Source: Globodera rostochiensis (lineage: Eukaryota > Nematoda > Chromadorea > Rhabditida > Heteroderidae). From it: a DNA stretch of 64,000 nucleotides. Both the position numbers and the translations under genes were made by a program. Below, one piece after another: positions 1 to 12,428 of this stretch. The notes below the pieces were generated by a model. It saw nothing but the letters and a program-made list of their open reading frames with translations. It made no database searches and was not told the DNA's origin. The DNA is taken from positions 682,001 to 746,000 of the forward strand of contig JAEVLN010000026.1 in the NCBI GenBank assembly GCA_018350325.1, read 5' to 3'. How positions within the stretch are numbered: position 1 is the first letter of the stretch; the number at the start of each line of letters is the position of its first letter.

Positions 1-914
1 TATGCCGCCATGTGCCAAAAATGAACATTATGACGGTGTGGACCAAAAGGATGACAGCAAACCATGCGATCCCAGTGCGTCCAATGGCATTGCCTATCAC
101 CATGGCACAGAAATTTGGTATAAAAAGTGTTTAAGTTCAAAAAAGTTGGCAAAATTCTGGTTGGGCTTAAACGTATTTTTTAAATGTATACATACCTTAT
201 ATGTCGGCATATTATTTGATAAAAATATTTATAATAATACGAGGAGTTAGTTTATTTGAATTCCAAAAATAAATTTTTTTAGTAAAATTCGAATTTTACT
301 GTAATTTTTGAACTAATATTCATAATACGCAGACATTTCAGACATTTAGGTAGTACATATCAATATATATATATATATAAATAAAATAAATTTCAAAGGT
401 ATCCTAACGGGATGGATCCGGGCGACCCGTACTTTGAGTGTGTTGGCTCACCTCGTGACGAAGACTTCCACTGCAGCGACTCGTTGTCCTTTGAAATGTC
501 CAAATATTCAACGTACATTTCCGATCATCGGCATTATTTTGGACATAAAGTACCAAAAAACCAATAATTTTATACAATTTTATAGAATAATGAATGATGG
601 CCTAACAAAAAAGCTATTTACAAAAAAAATTTCAATTCATAAATTCCACTATTAGTTAAAATATGTTTTTCGATTAATTGAATTTATACATAATGGCAAA
701 AACCTTTAAAACGCTAATAAACATTGAATTTAAGACAATTTTCAATTTTTCCTATAAGGTCCCGGCCTTTGGAAAGCTTGGATGTCCGCCAAATTCGCGA
801 GGAATGGAAGCATTGTTGCCGAGTGAGCCAAAAGAAGAAAAAAGTGCCGGACTTTTCCAGCGATGGGCGCAAAAAGTGAAAACGCTGGGAAGAATATTGC
901 GTAGTGTTTTTTGA
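1..914 (+). CDS. 3' end of unknown cysteine-containing protein (partial)
   Basis: Three exons join in consistent phase: <1-126, 399-549 and 759-914. Exon 1 ends in phase 2 before a GTGTTT donor. Exon 2 supplies the missing base and ends in phase 0 before GTACCA. Exon 3 runs to a TGA at 912-914. The visible protein is hydrophilic with scattered cysteines (KPCDPS, YFECVG, FHCSDS, KLGCPPN) and ends in a basic amphipathic tail. The regular cysteine spacing suggests an extracellular domain. I do not recognise the family. The 5' end lies outside the window, so the length and any signal peptide are unknown. Confidence 0.5.
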
Positions 915-2509
915 ATCTAATTTTTTGACCACTAAAAATTTATGATTTTGTTCTTTTTTTGAGCCTGAAGAAAATTTTCTCATAACTTTGAACTAGTGTT
1001 TGGTACGGTAAGGTATAGTGAGGGAAGCGCATTGTGCCCCCCAGATTAAGCACCGTTGACTCCCCGGATGGAATTGGGGGAAGGGGAAAGATGGGGAGGA
1101 TGCCCGGGCCCTGGGCATTGGTGATGGACTCCCCAACTGAAGGCTGATCGTTTGGGGAAAGAGGGGAACAGGATGGAACAATGTGGGCGGGGACATTGTT
1201 GAAATGAATAAATGTGATCAATACCCGGGGTAAAGTCCAGAAGTTCTTTGAGGGGTGAATACAATGGGAAATGCCGACCGGAAACCTTTACAGTATTAAC
1301 ACGATAATTTTTGGCATTACCGCGATATTTTTGCGATGTTACCGACGCGGTATGCTGACCAAACAAAAAAATTCTGTGATTTCGGTGGTATCGGTAATTT
1401 ACCGAAATACCGTTACCAAATAACCGCAGAATTTTTCGGTAATTTTAAAAAATGCAAATTTGTTGAAAACATTTTTCTACACTCGACCAGGGTGGTGTAG
1501 TTAGTGGTGAGTGCAGAACTCAGCTTAAAGTTGCGATTTCAAATAAAATAAAGTTTAAAAAATGCAGAATAAATCATTTTGAATACTCTTGACAAGTTTT
1601 TTTCATTTAAAAAATTTAAAAGTTATTGTCAATTTTTTATCAAAGTTGAATAAACCCGGAAACCGCTTAAATGCTTACAGGGTGGCTAAAAAGTCAAGGA
1701 ATTGTTCTAAAACAATTTTAATGGGAGAACAGAAATAAGTTAACCTTTTTAATATTAAATGAACGTCATGATATGCCATGAACAGAAAAAAATAAAACTT
1801 TCCAGAAATGGGGTCATTTAAAAAAATACATGCATTCAAACGTGCTCAAAAATTATTGCGTTGGTCGCGCCTCTTTTTCGGCCATGGCGCCACTACATAC
1901 TCAAGCTCTGTTTCTGTGTAATAAAGCATTCAAACATTTTAAATCGGCTTCTGCCACTCAAATAACGACCTTTTGCAGCTAGTCTTGAGATTTTTATCAA
2001 TTTCCGCAATCATTGCTCAAAGATAAAATTGGCATTTTCCAAGATTTGGTTTGACGGATTTTGGTACAACGACATTTGGCCAAGTCACTCGAAGGGTATA
2101 ATTCATAAAGTTGTAGTAAATTTTGTTGTTTAAAATAAAGATATTCAAAAATTCGCTAATTAATAAATAGGTAGCTATTTTTTTGCTCTATCAATTCAAT
2201 GCTTTGGACAAGACCAAAGGGGGGACCCTTTAGGTGTTCATGATAAACTTGGAGCTCGTCTTAAAAAAGGATTTGAGCTTTTGGGGCGCCGTAGGCGTAC
2301 AAAAAATTGTGCATCACTGAAGCAACTTTTTACCGTGCATTCAGGAAAACTATAGACTTTTCAGTACGGTGGACGACTGAGGCCCAGGAAGCAAGTGCGG
2401 TGCACTTTGGCTGTTTTATTGTTTCGAAATTTTCCCCTTTTGCTCCAATTGCTTAGCCCTTTCTGGAAGGATTTTAACTTGGAATGCATTAGAAGCGTTT
2501 GAATTTTGA
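915..2509. other. Intergenic, no gene seen
   Basis: No exon chain could be built here. The stretch at about 1040-1200 is relatively GC-rich and has open frames on the minus strand that look like low-complexity Pro/Ser translation. Short ACCG-containing repeats (ATTTACCGAAATACCG and relatives) lie at about 1310-1440. Confidence 0.5.
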
Positions 2510-3145
2510 TTTGGTCTACGGAAAGCCGGCCGGGCCAGAATTTGCCTTTCCGGAAAGCCAGCTGGACCAGAATTAGGTTTTCCGGAAAGACAGTAGGAAC
2601 CAGACTTTGTTATTTGATGTTATGGACATCCAGAATGGACCAGAATTAGGTGTTCCGGAAGCCAGCTTGACCAGAATTAGGTTTTCCGGTTCCAACTGGA
2701 CCAGAATTAGGTTTTCCGGAAAGACAATATGAACCAGAATTTGTTATTGATGCTCTGGAAATCCAGGATGCACAAGCATTATGTTTTCCGGAAAGCCAGT
2801 ATGAATCAGAATTTGTTATTTGATGTTATGGACATCCAGAATGCACACAGAATTAGGTGTTCCGGAAACTCTCTAAGGACCAGAATTAGAGTTTTCCGGT
2901 AAGTCAGCATGCACCAGAATTTGATGTTTACACTTCTGGAAATCCAGAATTCACCAGATTTAGGTGTTCCAGAAGCCAGCTGGACCAGAATTAGGTGTTA
3001 CAAAAATCTGTATCAGCCAGAATCAGGGTTTCCGGAAAGCCAGTTGGACCATAATTTGGTGTTCCGGAAAGTTTGGATAGACCAGAATTAAGTATGAACC
3101 AGAATTTGTTATTTCATGTTCTGGAAATGCAGAATGCACCAGAAT
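2510..3145. repeat. Degenerate minisatellite, about 30-35 bp unit
   Basis: About 18 imperfect units alternate the motifs GGACCAGAATTAGG and TTTTCCGGAAAGCCAG. Variants carry TTGTTATTTGATGTT inserts. Units differ in length and sequence, so the array looks old. No coding sense is evident although short frames stay open. Confidence 0.85.
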
Positions 3146-3429
3146 TTAAAAAATTCATAACTATCTTTAAATTGTCCTAAAAAAATGCTTTTTAGTTCTA
3201 AAAATCGAGAAAAAAATTGCGAGAATGTTTATTGATATTAAAAAGTTGTGGTCAATTTTCTGGGGAAATTTAAAAATATCCAAAAAACCATTTAAACTGC
3301 ACAAAATCACTTGCATTTGCTGGCAACGAAGGCCTTAAGCGCTTGCGCTTTTTCCCATCAACATTCCCCATCAATTCCCACTAGTTTATTTCAAGAGAAA
3401 AAGCAAGCGTTAAAAAACTCAGTGCGATA

Positions 3430-3930
3430 AGAAATGACGGAAGGGAAGAAAGAAAAGGAGGGGGCGAAGGAAGAGAGGAATGGAGGGGAGGAAAAGAAGA
3501 GATCGGAAGGAAGGGAAGAAAGAAAAAGAGGGGGCGAAGGAAGAGAGGAATGGAGGGGAGGAAAGGAAAAGATGAACGAAGGGGAGGAAGAAAGAGGAAA
3601 GGAGTGGGGGAGGAGGGGGGGGGGGAAGAATGAATGGAGGGGAAAAAAGGGAGAGAGGAAAGGAAGGAAGGAGAAAAGGAAGTGAGGAAGAGAAGAAGCA
3701 AAAGAAGGGAAGGGAGGAAAGGAAAAGAGGAAATGGTAGGGCGGGAGTGAAGAAAGAAATGAACTAAGGGATGAGAAGAAAGGAGGAAAAGAAGGGAGGA
3801 ACGGAAGAGATGAAACAAGGTAGGAAAAGAAAGGATAAGGGATGGAAAGAAAGGATGAAAAGAAAGGAAGAAAAGAAGAGAGGAACAGAAGGAAAGAAAA
3901 GAGTGGAAAGGAAAGGAGAACAATCTATTC
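3430..3930. repeat. 500-bp polypurine tract (GGAA/GAAAG-rich)
   Basis: The plus strand is almost entirely G and A in units such as GGAAGGAAGAGAGGAA. It ends close to a hairpin at 3956. Long open frames on both strands (Glu/Lys/Arg-rich and Ser/Pro/Phe-rich) are composition artefacts. Confidence 0.9.
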
Positions 3931-3955
3931 TTTTCATAGCATATTGTAGTACCTT

Positions 3956-3995
3956 CTAGCGGTTGGTGCGCCGTTAAGCGCACCTAAACCGCTAG
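3956..3995. other. 40-bp nested hairpin with GGTGCGC/GCGCACC core
   Basis: The outer arms CTAGCGGTT and AACCGCTAG pair around the inner arms GGTGCGC and GCGCACC with a short loop. A related sequence in reverse orientation lies at about 24248-24285, where the inner arm pairing is kept but the outer arm is lost. Confidence 0.75.
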
Positions 3996-4055
3996 TTATT
4001 ACAAACAATCGAATTAATCAAAAATGAGTATACTTTTTTTTTTTAAAAAACGAAG

Positions 4056-5427
4056 TTATTTCCATAATTCGTCCATCATCTTGAAATGGCCTTCAAATTC
4101 CGCCTTTCCATTTTTCTTAATTGCCGGAGTGCCATCGTTTTGTTGCTGACGTTGGACAATGGCATCAGTCACTTGCCCTCCATGGCAACGAAAAAATTTG
4201 TTAAGCAAAAAATTGAAACGCTTTTTCAGTACCGGATGGTGACTGAAAATGAAATAAATATATTTATAATTTAAATAATATTTACGTTATGATTGTGGTT
4301 TCAACGATCGCATTCAAAATAGAACCACATGCAATAAAAGATGTAAATATGATGTGCATTGAATTTTCTATAAAATCCCATTTGAACATCAAAAATAATA
4401 AAATAAATCCAAGGAAATTATCAATAAAATTGCAGAAAAATGCCGGAAATAGCTGTCGGCTTGTCTTCATGTTTTCAGCCAGCTGAGCAAATATTTATTT
4501 AAATAATAACAAAAACGAGTTTAATTAAAATGTACCGTACCTGATATCTGGCTCCAAGAAAATTGTTTAAATGCCGAACATTTTCTAGTTTACTGTACTT
4601 TTCTCTATTGTAAATGCCAATTATTACGATAAACTTAATTTTAAAATATATTTAATTGCTCTATTATTAAAGTACTTACAACACATTCAGCCAAACTCAG
4701 AAATTGCAGAACAAATGCCGTGACAATATTGAGCGTTGATGATCTCAACATTTGTCCATTTGTTGCAACATTAATAAAGCATAGTGCAATCTTAAAAGGT
4801 TAATTATAGGGCTAATTTTTGATGTAATAAAACAAAAAATGGTTTTTTAAAATAAAATTTAATTTTTAACAAATTTAAAATAACAAATTATTCACCACAA
4901 ATGTGCACCAACAAATGCTGAATGTCGCTTTTTTGTAGGATTCGTATTTTTCCAGCCAAACGCTTGCGATTAGACGCTCAATAAAAAGCAAATGAATTGT
5001 TGAAGAACGAAAATATCCAAAAAACCAAAGAATCATCTGAACAAATTATTTTAAAAGTATTTTTAAGCTCATCAAATTTTTCTACCTGCAAAAAGACGGC
5101 GAATTGAATGGAACTGTTATATGAAATAAATATGTTCAAAATTTGCATTATTCGGAAAATTTCAAAGAAAAAAATAGTGCAACTGTGGCAGATTAAAATG
5201 AATTTTAAGTTTGGATGGAGCGATTTTGTGCACGTCAAAACCATCAAATTCAGCGTAGAAATGGCTAAAGTGACGATGTGAATGATCGAATCGGCGCTGA
5301 TCAGAAAATATGTGATCAAATTTAGAACAGAATCCGATTCCGGAGATGATGATGATACTGGAGTTGAAGTTGCTGGTGTTGTTTCTGGAGTTTGTTCGTA
5401 AATGGACGTAGAATTCAACGATTCCAT
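4056..5427 (-). CDS. Serpentine chemoreceptor, Sra superfamily (sre-like), copy A
   Basis: Six exons give a 356-residue protein: 5086-5427, 4896-5036, 4680-4790, 4541-4633, 4286-4482 and 4056-4242, with all phases consistent. The start is the ATG at 5427. The product is a seven-transmembrane protein with a Ser/Thr-rich N-terminus. After TM3 it has IERLIASVWLEKYE, and later GARYQLAENM and THHPVL. These match the conserved ER, RYQ..EN and HHP motifs of nematode sre/sra/srb receptors. By family knowledge it is a candidate chemosensory receptor of sensory neurons. It is a tandem duplicate of the gene at 6985-8375, with the same intron positions and no disabling change. The sre rather than sra/srb assignment is less sure. 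Confidence 0.85.
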
Positions 5428-6984
5428 AGTTTAAGCTTTCAAATATTTGTTTATTAGTTTGATCCATAACAAAAATTTATAAGACCAACGGCAACGGTCG
5501 CCACCGTTTGAATTAAACAATTTTTTTTTTTGTATTTAAAAAAATGTATCAGTCCGCATTTATCGGGTTTGGATCATTTTTAAATGATCAATGTTATTCC
5601 TGGCTTAAGCTAATCCTCGTCCTCATATTTGGATCAGTCGTCCCAACCTTTTTGAATGATATGCTAATTAATCCAGCAGGATACGATTATTTCAAAAAGC
5701 CAACCTACATTGTACAAGTTGTATAATGTAAAGTCCAAAAATTTTACAATGCCCAATTGTTAATTGAAATATTAATTTATAATCAAATGAAACAAGTCGG
5801 CAACAAAAGGACAAAACTAGACTCTTTTTCAGAAGTAAAAAATATAGTGATGATCACAAATTCGTGATGCATAATTAAGAATTGGTTTTGCGACTCGGGG
5901 CGGGCATCGTCTCCCGATATATAATTATGACGTAAAGCATCCAATTTACACAAAAAAGCTACATCCAAAAGCACTAATTATAAAATTTTAAATAAGTGTA
6001 TTTTAGTCAAGGCATGGATTCTTGCCCAGCCACCTGCCTAAGAGTTTTGTATTGCAAAATTTTAGTGCAAAAAAGTTTATGATTGGGGGTGTTGCGAAAA
6101 TGAATTGAGAGGGATAGGAACGAAAAAGATAGTTTATGGTAATTTGAATTTTTAATGGTTAATTAAAAACCATAGGGGGGGGCCTTTGTTTTGCAACATT
6201 CCTAATTTTTGGAACAATTTTCTTAACAAATCTTGCTCAATCTTCAAGAAAATTTTCCCGGCGGTGCCGGACCCCTTACCATTCCTAAAAAGCTTCAAAA
6301 ATTACTGTATTTTTAAAATTTGGCTGCAAATTTTTTAACAAATTAAGTTAAAAATTCAAAATTTTCTCCGGTGGCGCCTATCGGAACCGCCAACCCCCTA
6401 TGTGACCGAACCCGACCGAAATTTTTCGAAATTTGTGAACAAATTTTTTTTACCAATTACTGTAAAAATCTTCAATTCCATTTTAAATGCATATCAAATG
6501 CCACCGAAAAACTTAAAATTTTTCACTGATCAAGTGAGAATGGAAGGTTTTAGATGATCATCTAGCAAACGGTAAGTTTTTGTGTCCAGTTAATTTTATA
6601 AACACTTTCTTTCACTGTCCTTAGCACTTGCTGAGGAGGCAAGCAACGGATTTGCAAAATCCCTAATATCGGTGCAAATTCCGTTCGGACGGTGCATGCA
6701 CAATCAGCTTTTTGATGTTTATGTGCAAAATTAGCATTGAATTATGTGAATGATGTTATTTAAATCAAATAAATCAGTACTATTAGATGTATGTCCAAAC
6801 ACGGTTTCATTATGTAATTATTTAATAATTTTTCAGAAAATATATTTAAATTATTTAAAGTTCCTTTAAATTTGGTAAAAATCCAGGTCCTGGTCAGGAT
6901 CTATTGGCACCAGAAGCAGAATCTTCTGGAAACCAAGAGTCTGTCTCTAGCAGCTTTATGCTTCCACGCTGACACTTTCGGGAT
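5428..6984. other. Intergenic spacer between the duplicated receptors
   Basis: No gene found. It contains a GGCGCC-bearing dispersed repeat near 6240-6420, related to sequences near 26590, 32207 and 39700. Confidence 0.5.
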
Positions 6985-8375
6985 TTATTTCCATAATTCG
7001 TCCATCATCTTAAAATGGTCTTCAAATTGCGCCTTTCCATTTTTCTTAATTGCCGGAGTGCCATCGTTTTGTTGCTGAAGTTGGACAATGGCATCAGTCA
7101 CTTGCCCTCCATGGCAACGAAAAAATTTGTTAAGCAACAAATTAAAACGCTTTTTCAGTACCGGATGGTGACTGAAATTGGAATAAAATAAAAATTTATT
7201 TTATTTAATATTTAAAATAATATTTACGTAATGATTGTGGTTTCAACGATCGCATTCAAAATAGAACCACATGCAACACAAGATGTAAGTATGATGTCCA
7301 TTGAATTTTGTATAACAATCCATTTGAACATAAAATTTAATAACATAAAAAATCCAAAAAAATTGCCTATAAAATTGCAAAAAAATGCCGGAAACAGCTG
7401 TCGGCTTGTCTTCATGTTTTCTGCCAGCTGAATAAAAATATTTATTTAAATAATAACAAAAACGAGTTTAATTTAAAATGTACCGTACCTGATACCTGGC
7501 CCCAAGATAATTGTTTAAATTGTGAGCATTTCCCATTTGTTGGTTATATTGTCCTTGACTATAAATGCCAATTATTACGATAAACTTAATTTTAAAATAT
7601 ATTTATTGCTCTATTATTAAAGTACTTACAACACATTCAGCCAAACTCAAAATTTGCAGAACAAATACCGTGACAATATTGAGCGTAGTTGCTTCCCAGG
7701 ATTGCCTATTTGTTGCCATATTGATAAAGCATAGGGCAATCTAAAAGGTTAATAGAGATTTTTTGATGTAATAAAACAAAATCTTTTTAATATAATATAT
7801 TAAAAAATAATATTTATTTTTTAAAATAACAAATTATTCACCACAAATGTGCACCAACAAATGCTGAATGTCGGTTTTTTGTAGGATTCATATTTTTCCA
7901 GCCAAACGCTTGCGATTAGACGCTCAATAAAAAGCAAATGAATTGTAAAAGAACGAAAATATCCAAAAAACCAAAGAACCATCTGAATAAATTATTTTTG
8001 AAAGTTGTTTTTAAGCTCATCAAATTTATTTACCTGCAAAAAGACGGCGAATTGAATGGAACTGTTATATGAAATAAATATGTTCAAAATTTGCATTATT
8101 CGGAAAATTTCAAAGAAAAAAATAGTGCAACTGTGGCAGATTAAAATGAATTTTAAGTTTGGATGGAGCGATTTTGTGCACGTCAAAACCATCAAATTCA
8201 GCGTAGAAATGGCTAAAGTGACGATGTGAATGATCGAATCGGCGCTGATCAGAAAATATGTGATCAAATTTAGAACAGAATCCGATTCCGGAGGAGAAGA
8301 TAATACTGGAGTTGAAGTTGCTGGTGTTGTTTGTGGAGTTTGTTCGAAAACAGATGTAGAATTCAACGATTCCAT
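6985..8375 (-). CDS. Serpentine chemoreceptor, Sra superfamily (sre-like), copy B
   Basis: Six exons give 358 residues: 8034-8375, 7842-7982, 7630-7740, 7489-7584, 7228-7427 and 6985-7171. The frame continues upstream of the ATG at 8375, but copy A starts at the same methionine, so I place the start there. Most differences from copy A lie in exons 3 and 4 (after TM4 and the loop before RYQ), where copy B has one extra codon. Exon 5 also has one extra codon. The motifs after TM3 (IERLIAS), the RYQLAEN motif and the HHPVL tail are kept. Both genes look functional, so this is a recent tandem duplication of a chemoreceptor. Confidence 0.85.
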
Positions 8376-8795
8376 AGTTTCAAGCAGCGCCACCGTTTGA
8401 CTAAAAAAAAGGTAAATTAAAATTGAAATGGCTAAACTTATATTTTTAATGTCTAAATCTAGTGAAATCAATCATTGTAGAAAACAACAGACGCCTAATT
8501 AAACAGGCAAGAACGCGATTATTTCATTTTTTATACATTTTTAGACGAGCCCAAATGAATTTGTTTAAGGGAATAGTTGGCTTAATTTTAAATAAATTCA
8601 ATATTTCTGTACAGCTTTGTAGCATTAGAAATGTCTTTGAATGGAATGCTTAGCTAACATTGAAAAAAATTTGTGAGGGAATTGCGTGCATTTTAATTGA
8701 CTATAAATCATCTAAACAGAAATTAATTACTTTCATAACGTGCATAACGAAAAAAATTTGATAAGCAAAAAATTGAGGGTACATGTCAACTCGGT

Positions 8796-8940
8796 AAATA
8801 CCCTATTCGCTTTTGGCCAATTCGCTTTTTACCCTATTCGCTTTTGACCCGATTCGCTTTTTTTGGGACGATTCGCTTTTATTGGGACGATTCGCTTTTA
8901 TTGGGACGATTCGCTTTTATTGGGACGATTCGCTTTTTAG
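8796..8940. repeat. 19-20 bp tandem repeat (ATTCGCTTTT units)
   Basis: Seven to eight units of GGGACGATTCGCTTTTATT lie in a row. The last four are nearly perfect and the earlier ones diverged. Confidence 0.9.
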
Positions 8941-9813
8941 TAAGAAAAAAGCATTTATATTTATTTTGGTCAAAATTTGAATGAAAAGTAATTATGCCGC
9001 ACTAATCAGAATCATTTCCTGAATTTTTTGGGACGTACCCAATTTTTTTTCGGGTTTTTGCCAAAAAGCAAATTTATTTTCCAATTTTAATCTTATTTCA
9101 AAATTTTTTAATGTATTAAATTTATTCTTGAATTTATACAATTGTAAAAGAGTTGAATTCCAAACAGCAAATTTTGTTCTGGATTTTCGCATGCGTCTCC
9201 AATAAATTTCATTTTTTTTTTGTTTGTTTTATATTTTTTAAATAATTTTTTTATTCATTTGTATATTGGACGGACATTGGGTAACATTTAATCCTTGACT
9301 TTGATGCTTTTCAAGTCAACGAATTTTAATTAAATTCAGTTCCAGAAATACATTGAATTATTGCTTATGTAAATGGAATGGGCGTCTTAAAATGAATTTT
9401 TTTATATGTTTTCCCTCAAGGAACAGAAAAAAACATATTTGGCCAACAAAATTAGTTTTAGCATTTGAATTTTGACTTTTAATCAAAAAAAGACTTTTAG
9501 TTACCATATAATTAATATTTGGCATAAAATTTTAACCTGACTCCAGACAGGATTTTCCTAGGCTCTTGAAAATCCTGGGTTTTCCGCAATCACCAGTAAG
9601 TATCAATATTCTGAATCAGAATTTTAAATCCTGATCCTGGACCTTTCCCAAAATCATGATCCTGCCTGATCCGGGATTTTTTTTTTGCAAAAATCCAAGC
9701 TCTATTAAATTTCTAAAAATTTTTAATTTTAATTTTTTTGAATTATAATGTTTCTTTGTGACTTTTAGCTTGATCATTTGAAATCTTTTAATTTTTAGAC
9801 ATAAAATTTTTAA
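8941..9813. other. Upstream region of the class A GPCR, no other gene
   Basis: AT-rich. A short palindromic segment near 9540-9690 repeats AATCCTGG/CCTGATCC-type words, like the AATCC-rich segments near 6885 and 26200. Confidence 0.4.
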
Positions 9814-12428
9814 ATGGCTGTAAATGATAGCAGTGCCGAAGATTGCCAATTCATTTCAAATTGCAATGCTTCTCGTTGGCTTGAGGAGGCTTTTCAAAAT
9901 TCGGTAATTGTTGTTGATTTTTTTCCTTACAAATAATTATTTCTTTATTTCTGCTAATTTATGATTTTTTTTTCTATCATTCCAACCTTTAGATCGACAA
10001 TACCTTAATTGGCATGTCGCTGATTTCAATGTTGGCAAATGTTTTGGTGATTATTTGTGCCAATCGGCTTTTCACGTACAATCGGGATACCATTCATATT
10101 TATATTGCCAGCATGACGTTTGCCGACTTGGTTCTTGGTGGGCTTTAAAACATTTGAATTTTTGCCAAAATAAATTTGAACTTTTTTAGTGGCATGTCAA
10201 GTTTTGGAGTCACTCGAGAGTCGGCATGCCTTTCTTGGCGTTGTGCCTTGCATTTTTGTCTATTTGTTGGGTTGGTCCGGCATTGCGGTGTCGGCATTGT
10301 CGCTGGTGCTATTAAACGGGGACAAATTGTTGTTCTTCAACTTTCCCATTTATTATCGCGTAATCAAATCCGTCAAAAGAGCATTTCGAATGTGTGCACT
10401 GGTTTGGATCATTTCATTAAGGTCAAAACATATTTTTGATCAGTTAATTATTTTTACGAAAGTGCTCAATTTTCCCGGTGGTGCTATTTATTATATTTAC
10501 ATTTATCTAAATTAAAAATTAATGTGTCTTTAAATTCTTTTGATATTTTTGACATTTACATGATTTTTAAATAGCTCTGAAGTCTAAAATTTGTGAAATA
10601 TTAAAAACAAATTTCGCTTAAACTTTATTTTTTCATTCCGTCAGTGTGCCAACATCATTTTGGTGTTTTGGCATTCTTCGCATTCGTGACCCAAACAAGT
10701 GTGAAATGACGGTATATTAAAGCGTTTTTGTCATAAATATAAAAAGCAAAAGAAAACTTTTTTATTTTATTAAAATGTTAGATTTCGTTTCTAAGATCAA
10801 TTTCGAGCTGGCTCCCGGAATGGAACATTTCTATTCACTTTTTATCACAATGTTTTGCATTTGCCCAATTTTGTCCTCGGCAGTGGTCAGTTGCTATTTG
10901 CTCCGATTGATGCGAACAAAACGCCAAATAGTAAAAAATATTCAAAAAAACAACAACAACAACGCATCATCATCGTTGACGGGCGAAACATGCCAAGCGC
11001 CAGCATTTTCAAATAAAGTTTAACGCCATTAATAGTAGAGATCGGACCAATCGAGATTCTCGATTGTAATCTTGGAAAATCTCGACGAGATTTTTCGAGA
11101 ATCTCGATCGAAATCTCGATCGAACAATTTTTACCGGGATATATCGAGATTCGAGATTTTTCGAGATTCTCGATCGTAATCTGATCGGTCCTCAGGTCCG
11201 ATCTCTAAATTAATAGTTTTTTTTTTGAAATTTTAAAAATCATTTTATTTTTTTAGATCCGTTCATTAGTGTTTATATTCACGACAACTGTTTGGACAGC
11301 AATTTCGCTGTTGCCCTTTCGTCTTTTGATGCTTTATTGGATGTATTTGGTGGACATTGATCACTTTTGTGCTGAACAGTGCCAACTGTTACAATGGATT
11401 TATAACGCGGCTTGGGCCCTCCTATGCGTGCTTAAACTGAATCCAGTAAGAAAAGAATTTGAATTAACTATAATTAAGGAATTAACTTAAACCTCGTTGT
11501 TAAAATTGAAAATGTCCAAATTTCCGTCCTTGGAAAATGGAATATCCCACTTATAAACTGATAAAAATTGTATTTTTATCAAGAAATCAAAAAAAGAAGA
11601 AGTAATTGGCAATTTTTGATGAAATTATTTAAATCTAAAAATCATATACTCAAAATCTTTGTATATTAATCAATACCAAATTATTGTTAACAATAATGTT
11701 GAATGAATTACCGTAAACTCTCTTTTAATCCCACCCTCTCTAATAATCCCACCCTCTCTAATAATCCCACCCTCTCTAATAATCCCACCATCTCTAATAA
11801 TCCCGCCATTTCTAATAATCCCGCCCTCTCTAATAATCCCGCCCTCTCTAATAATCCCGCCATCTCTAATAATCCCGCCCTCTCTAATAATCCCACCCTC
11901 TCTAATAATCCCACCCTCTCTAATAATCCCGCCATCTCTAATAATCCCGCCCTCTCTAATAATCCCACCCTCTCTAATAATCCCACCCTCTCTAATAATC
12001 CCGCCATCTCTAATAATCCCGCCCTCTCTAATAATCCCGCCCTCTCTAATAATTCCGCCATTTCTAATAATCCCGCCCTCTCTAATAATCCCACCATCTC
12101 TAATAATCCCGCCCTCTCTAATAATCCCGCCCCTTGGAGGGGGTGAACTCACAAAACCGAGCCATTTCCTCTTTTAATAATCCCGCCCCCTCTAATAATG
12201 TCGCCCTTTCTGAGTAGGTTGAAAAATAAACCCACCGGCGGCATTAAAAGGGTGTTTACGGTATTTTTCCATAAAATGTAATTGTTTTTTAGTTTTTTAT
12301 TTAAGATCGTAAACCCATTCATCACCTCCATCATTTATCATCCGTATCGCTGTGCACTGACCAGAAGATTTTCGATGCCAAGTGGAAGAACTACGCGACG
12401 ATCGACAACATTGAGCAACAATCTTTGA
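9814..12428 (+). CDS. Rhodopsin-family (class A) G protein-coupled receptor
   Basis: Seven exons give 355 residues: 9814-9903, 9993-10137, 10190-10421, 10645-10711, 10796-11017, 11257-11445 and 12306-12428. TM1 and TM2 lie in exon 2, with FADLVLG at the LAxAD position. Exon 3 carries TM3-TM4 and exon 4 the second extracellular loop with its cysteine (DPNKCEMT). TM5 is in exon 5, TM6 (VWTAISLLPFR) and most of TM7 in exon 6, and VNPFIT with the basic tail in exon 7. The DRY position reads NGDKLLFF and the NPxxY position NPFIT, both non-canonical. The exon 5 acceptor was placed at 10795 because only that keeps phase. The ligand is unknown; a peptide or amine receptor is the usual role of such sequences. 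Two introns carry repeats. Confidence 0.85.
11036..11208. mobile_element. Short palindromic MITE with 8-bp target duplication
   Basis: The 173-bp element has ends TAGAGATCGGACC and GGTCCGATCTCTA, with internal CGAGATT/AATCTCG palindromes. It is flanked by ATTAATAG at 11028-11035 and 11209-11216. An 8-bp duplication with TAGAG-type ends points to a hAT-like non-autonomous element. It sits in intron 5 of the GPCR gene. A relative lies at 62049-62202. Confidence 0.8.
11725..12136. repeat. 18-bp minisatellite inside the last GPCR intron
   Basis: About 23 units of TCTCTAATAATCCCACCC type, with CCC/CCG and CTC/ATC variants. The unit length is a multiple of three, so frames are open on both strands (LSNNPT and IIREGG repeats). 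The array lies between a GT donor at 11446 and the acceptor before 12306, so it is intronic. Two stray units occur up to about 12200. Confidence 0.95.

Noticed and set aside
3381..3983. 200-codon open frame on the minus strand rich in Ser/Phe/Pro/Leu
   Set aside because: It is the translation of a polypurine/polypyrimidine tract; the plus strand is open too. No start or splice context.
11670..12152. Open frames on both strands with IIREGG and LSNNPT repeats
   Set aside because: Created by an 18-bp minisatellite that lies in a GPCR intron.
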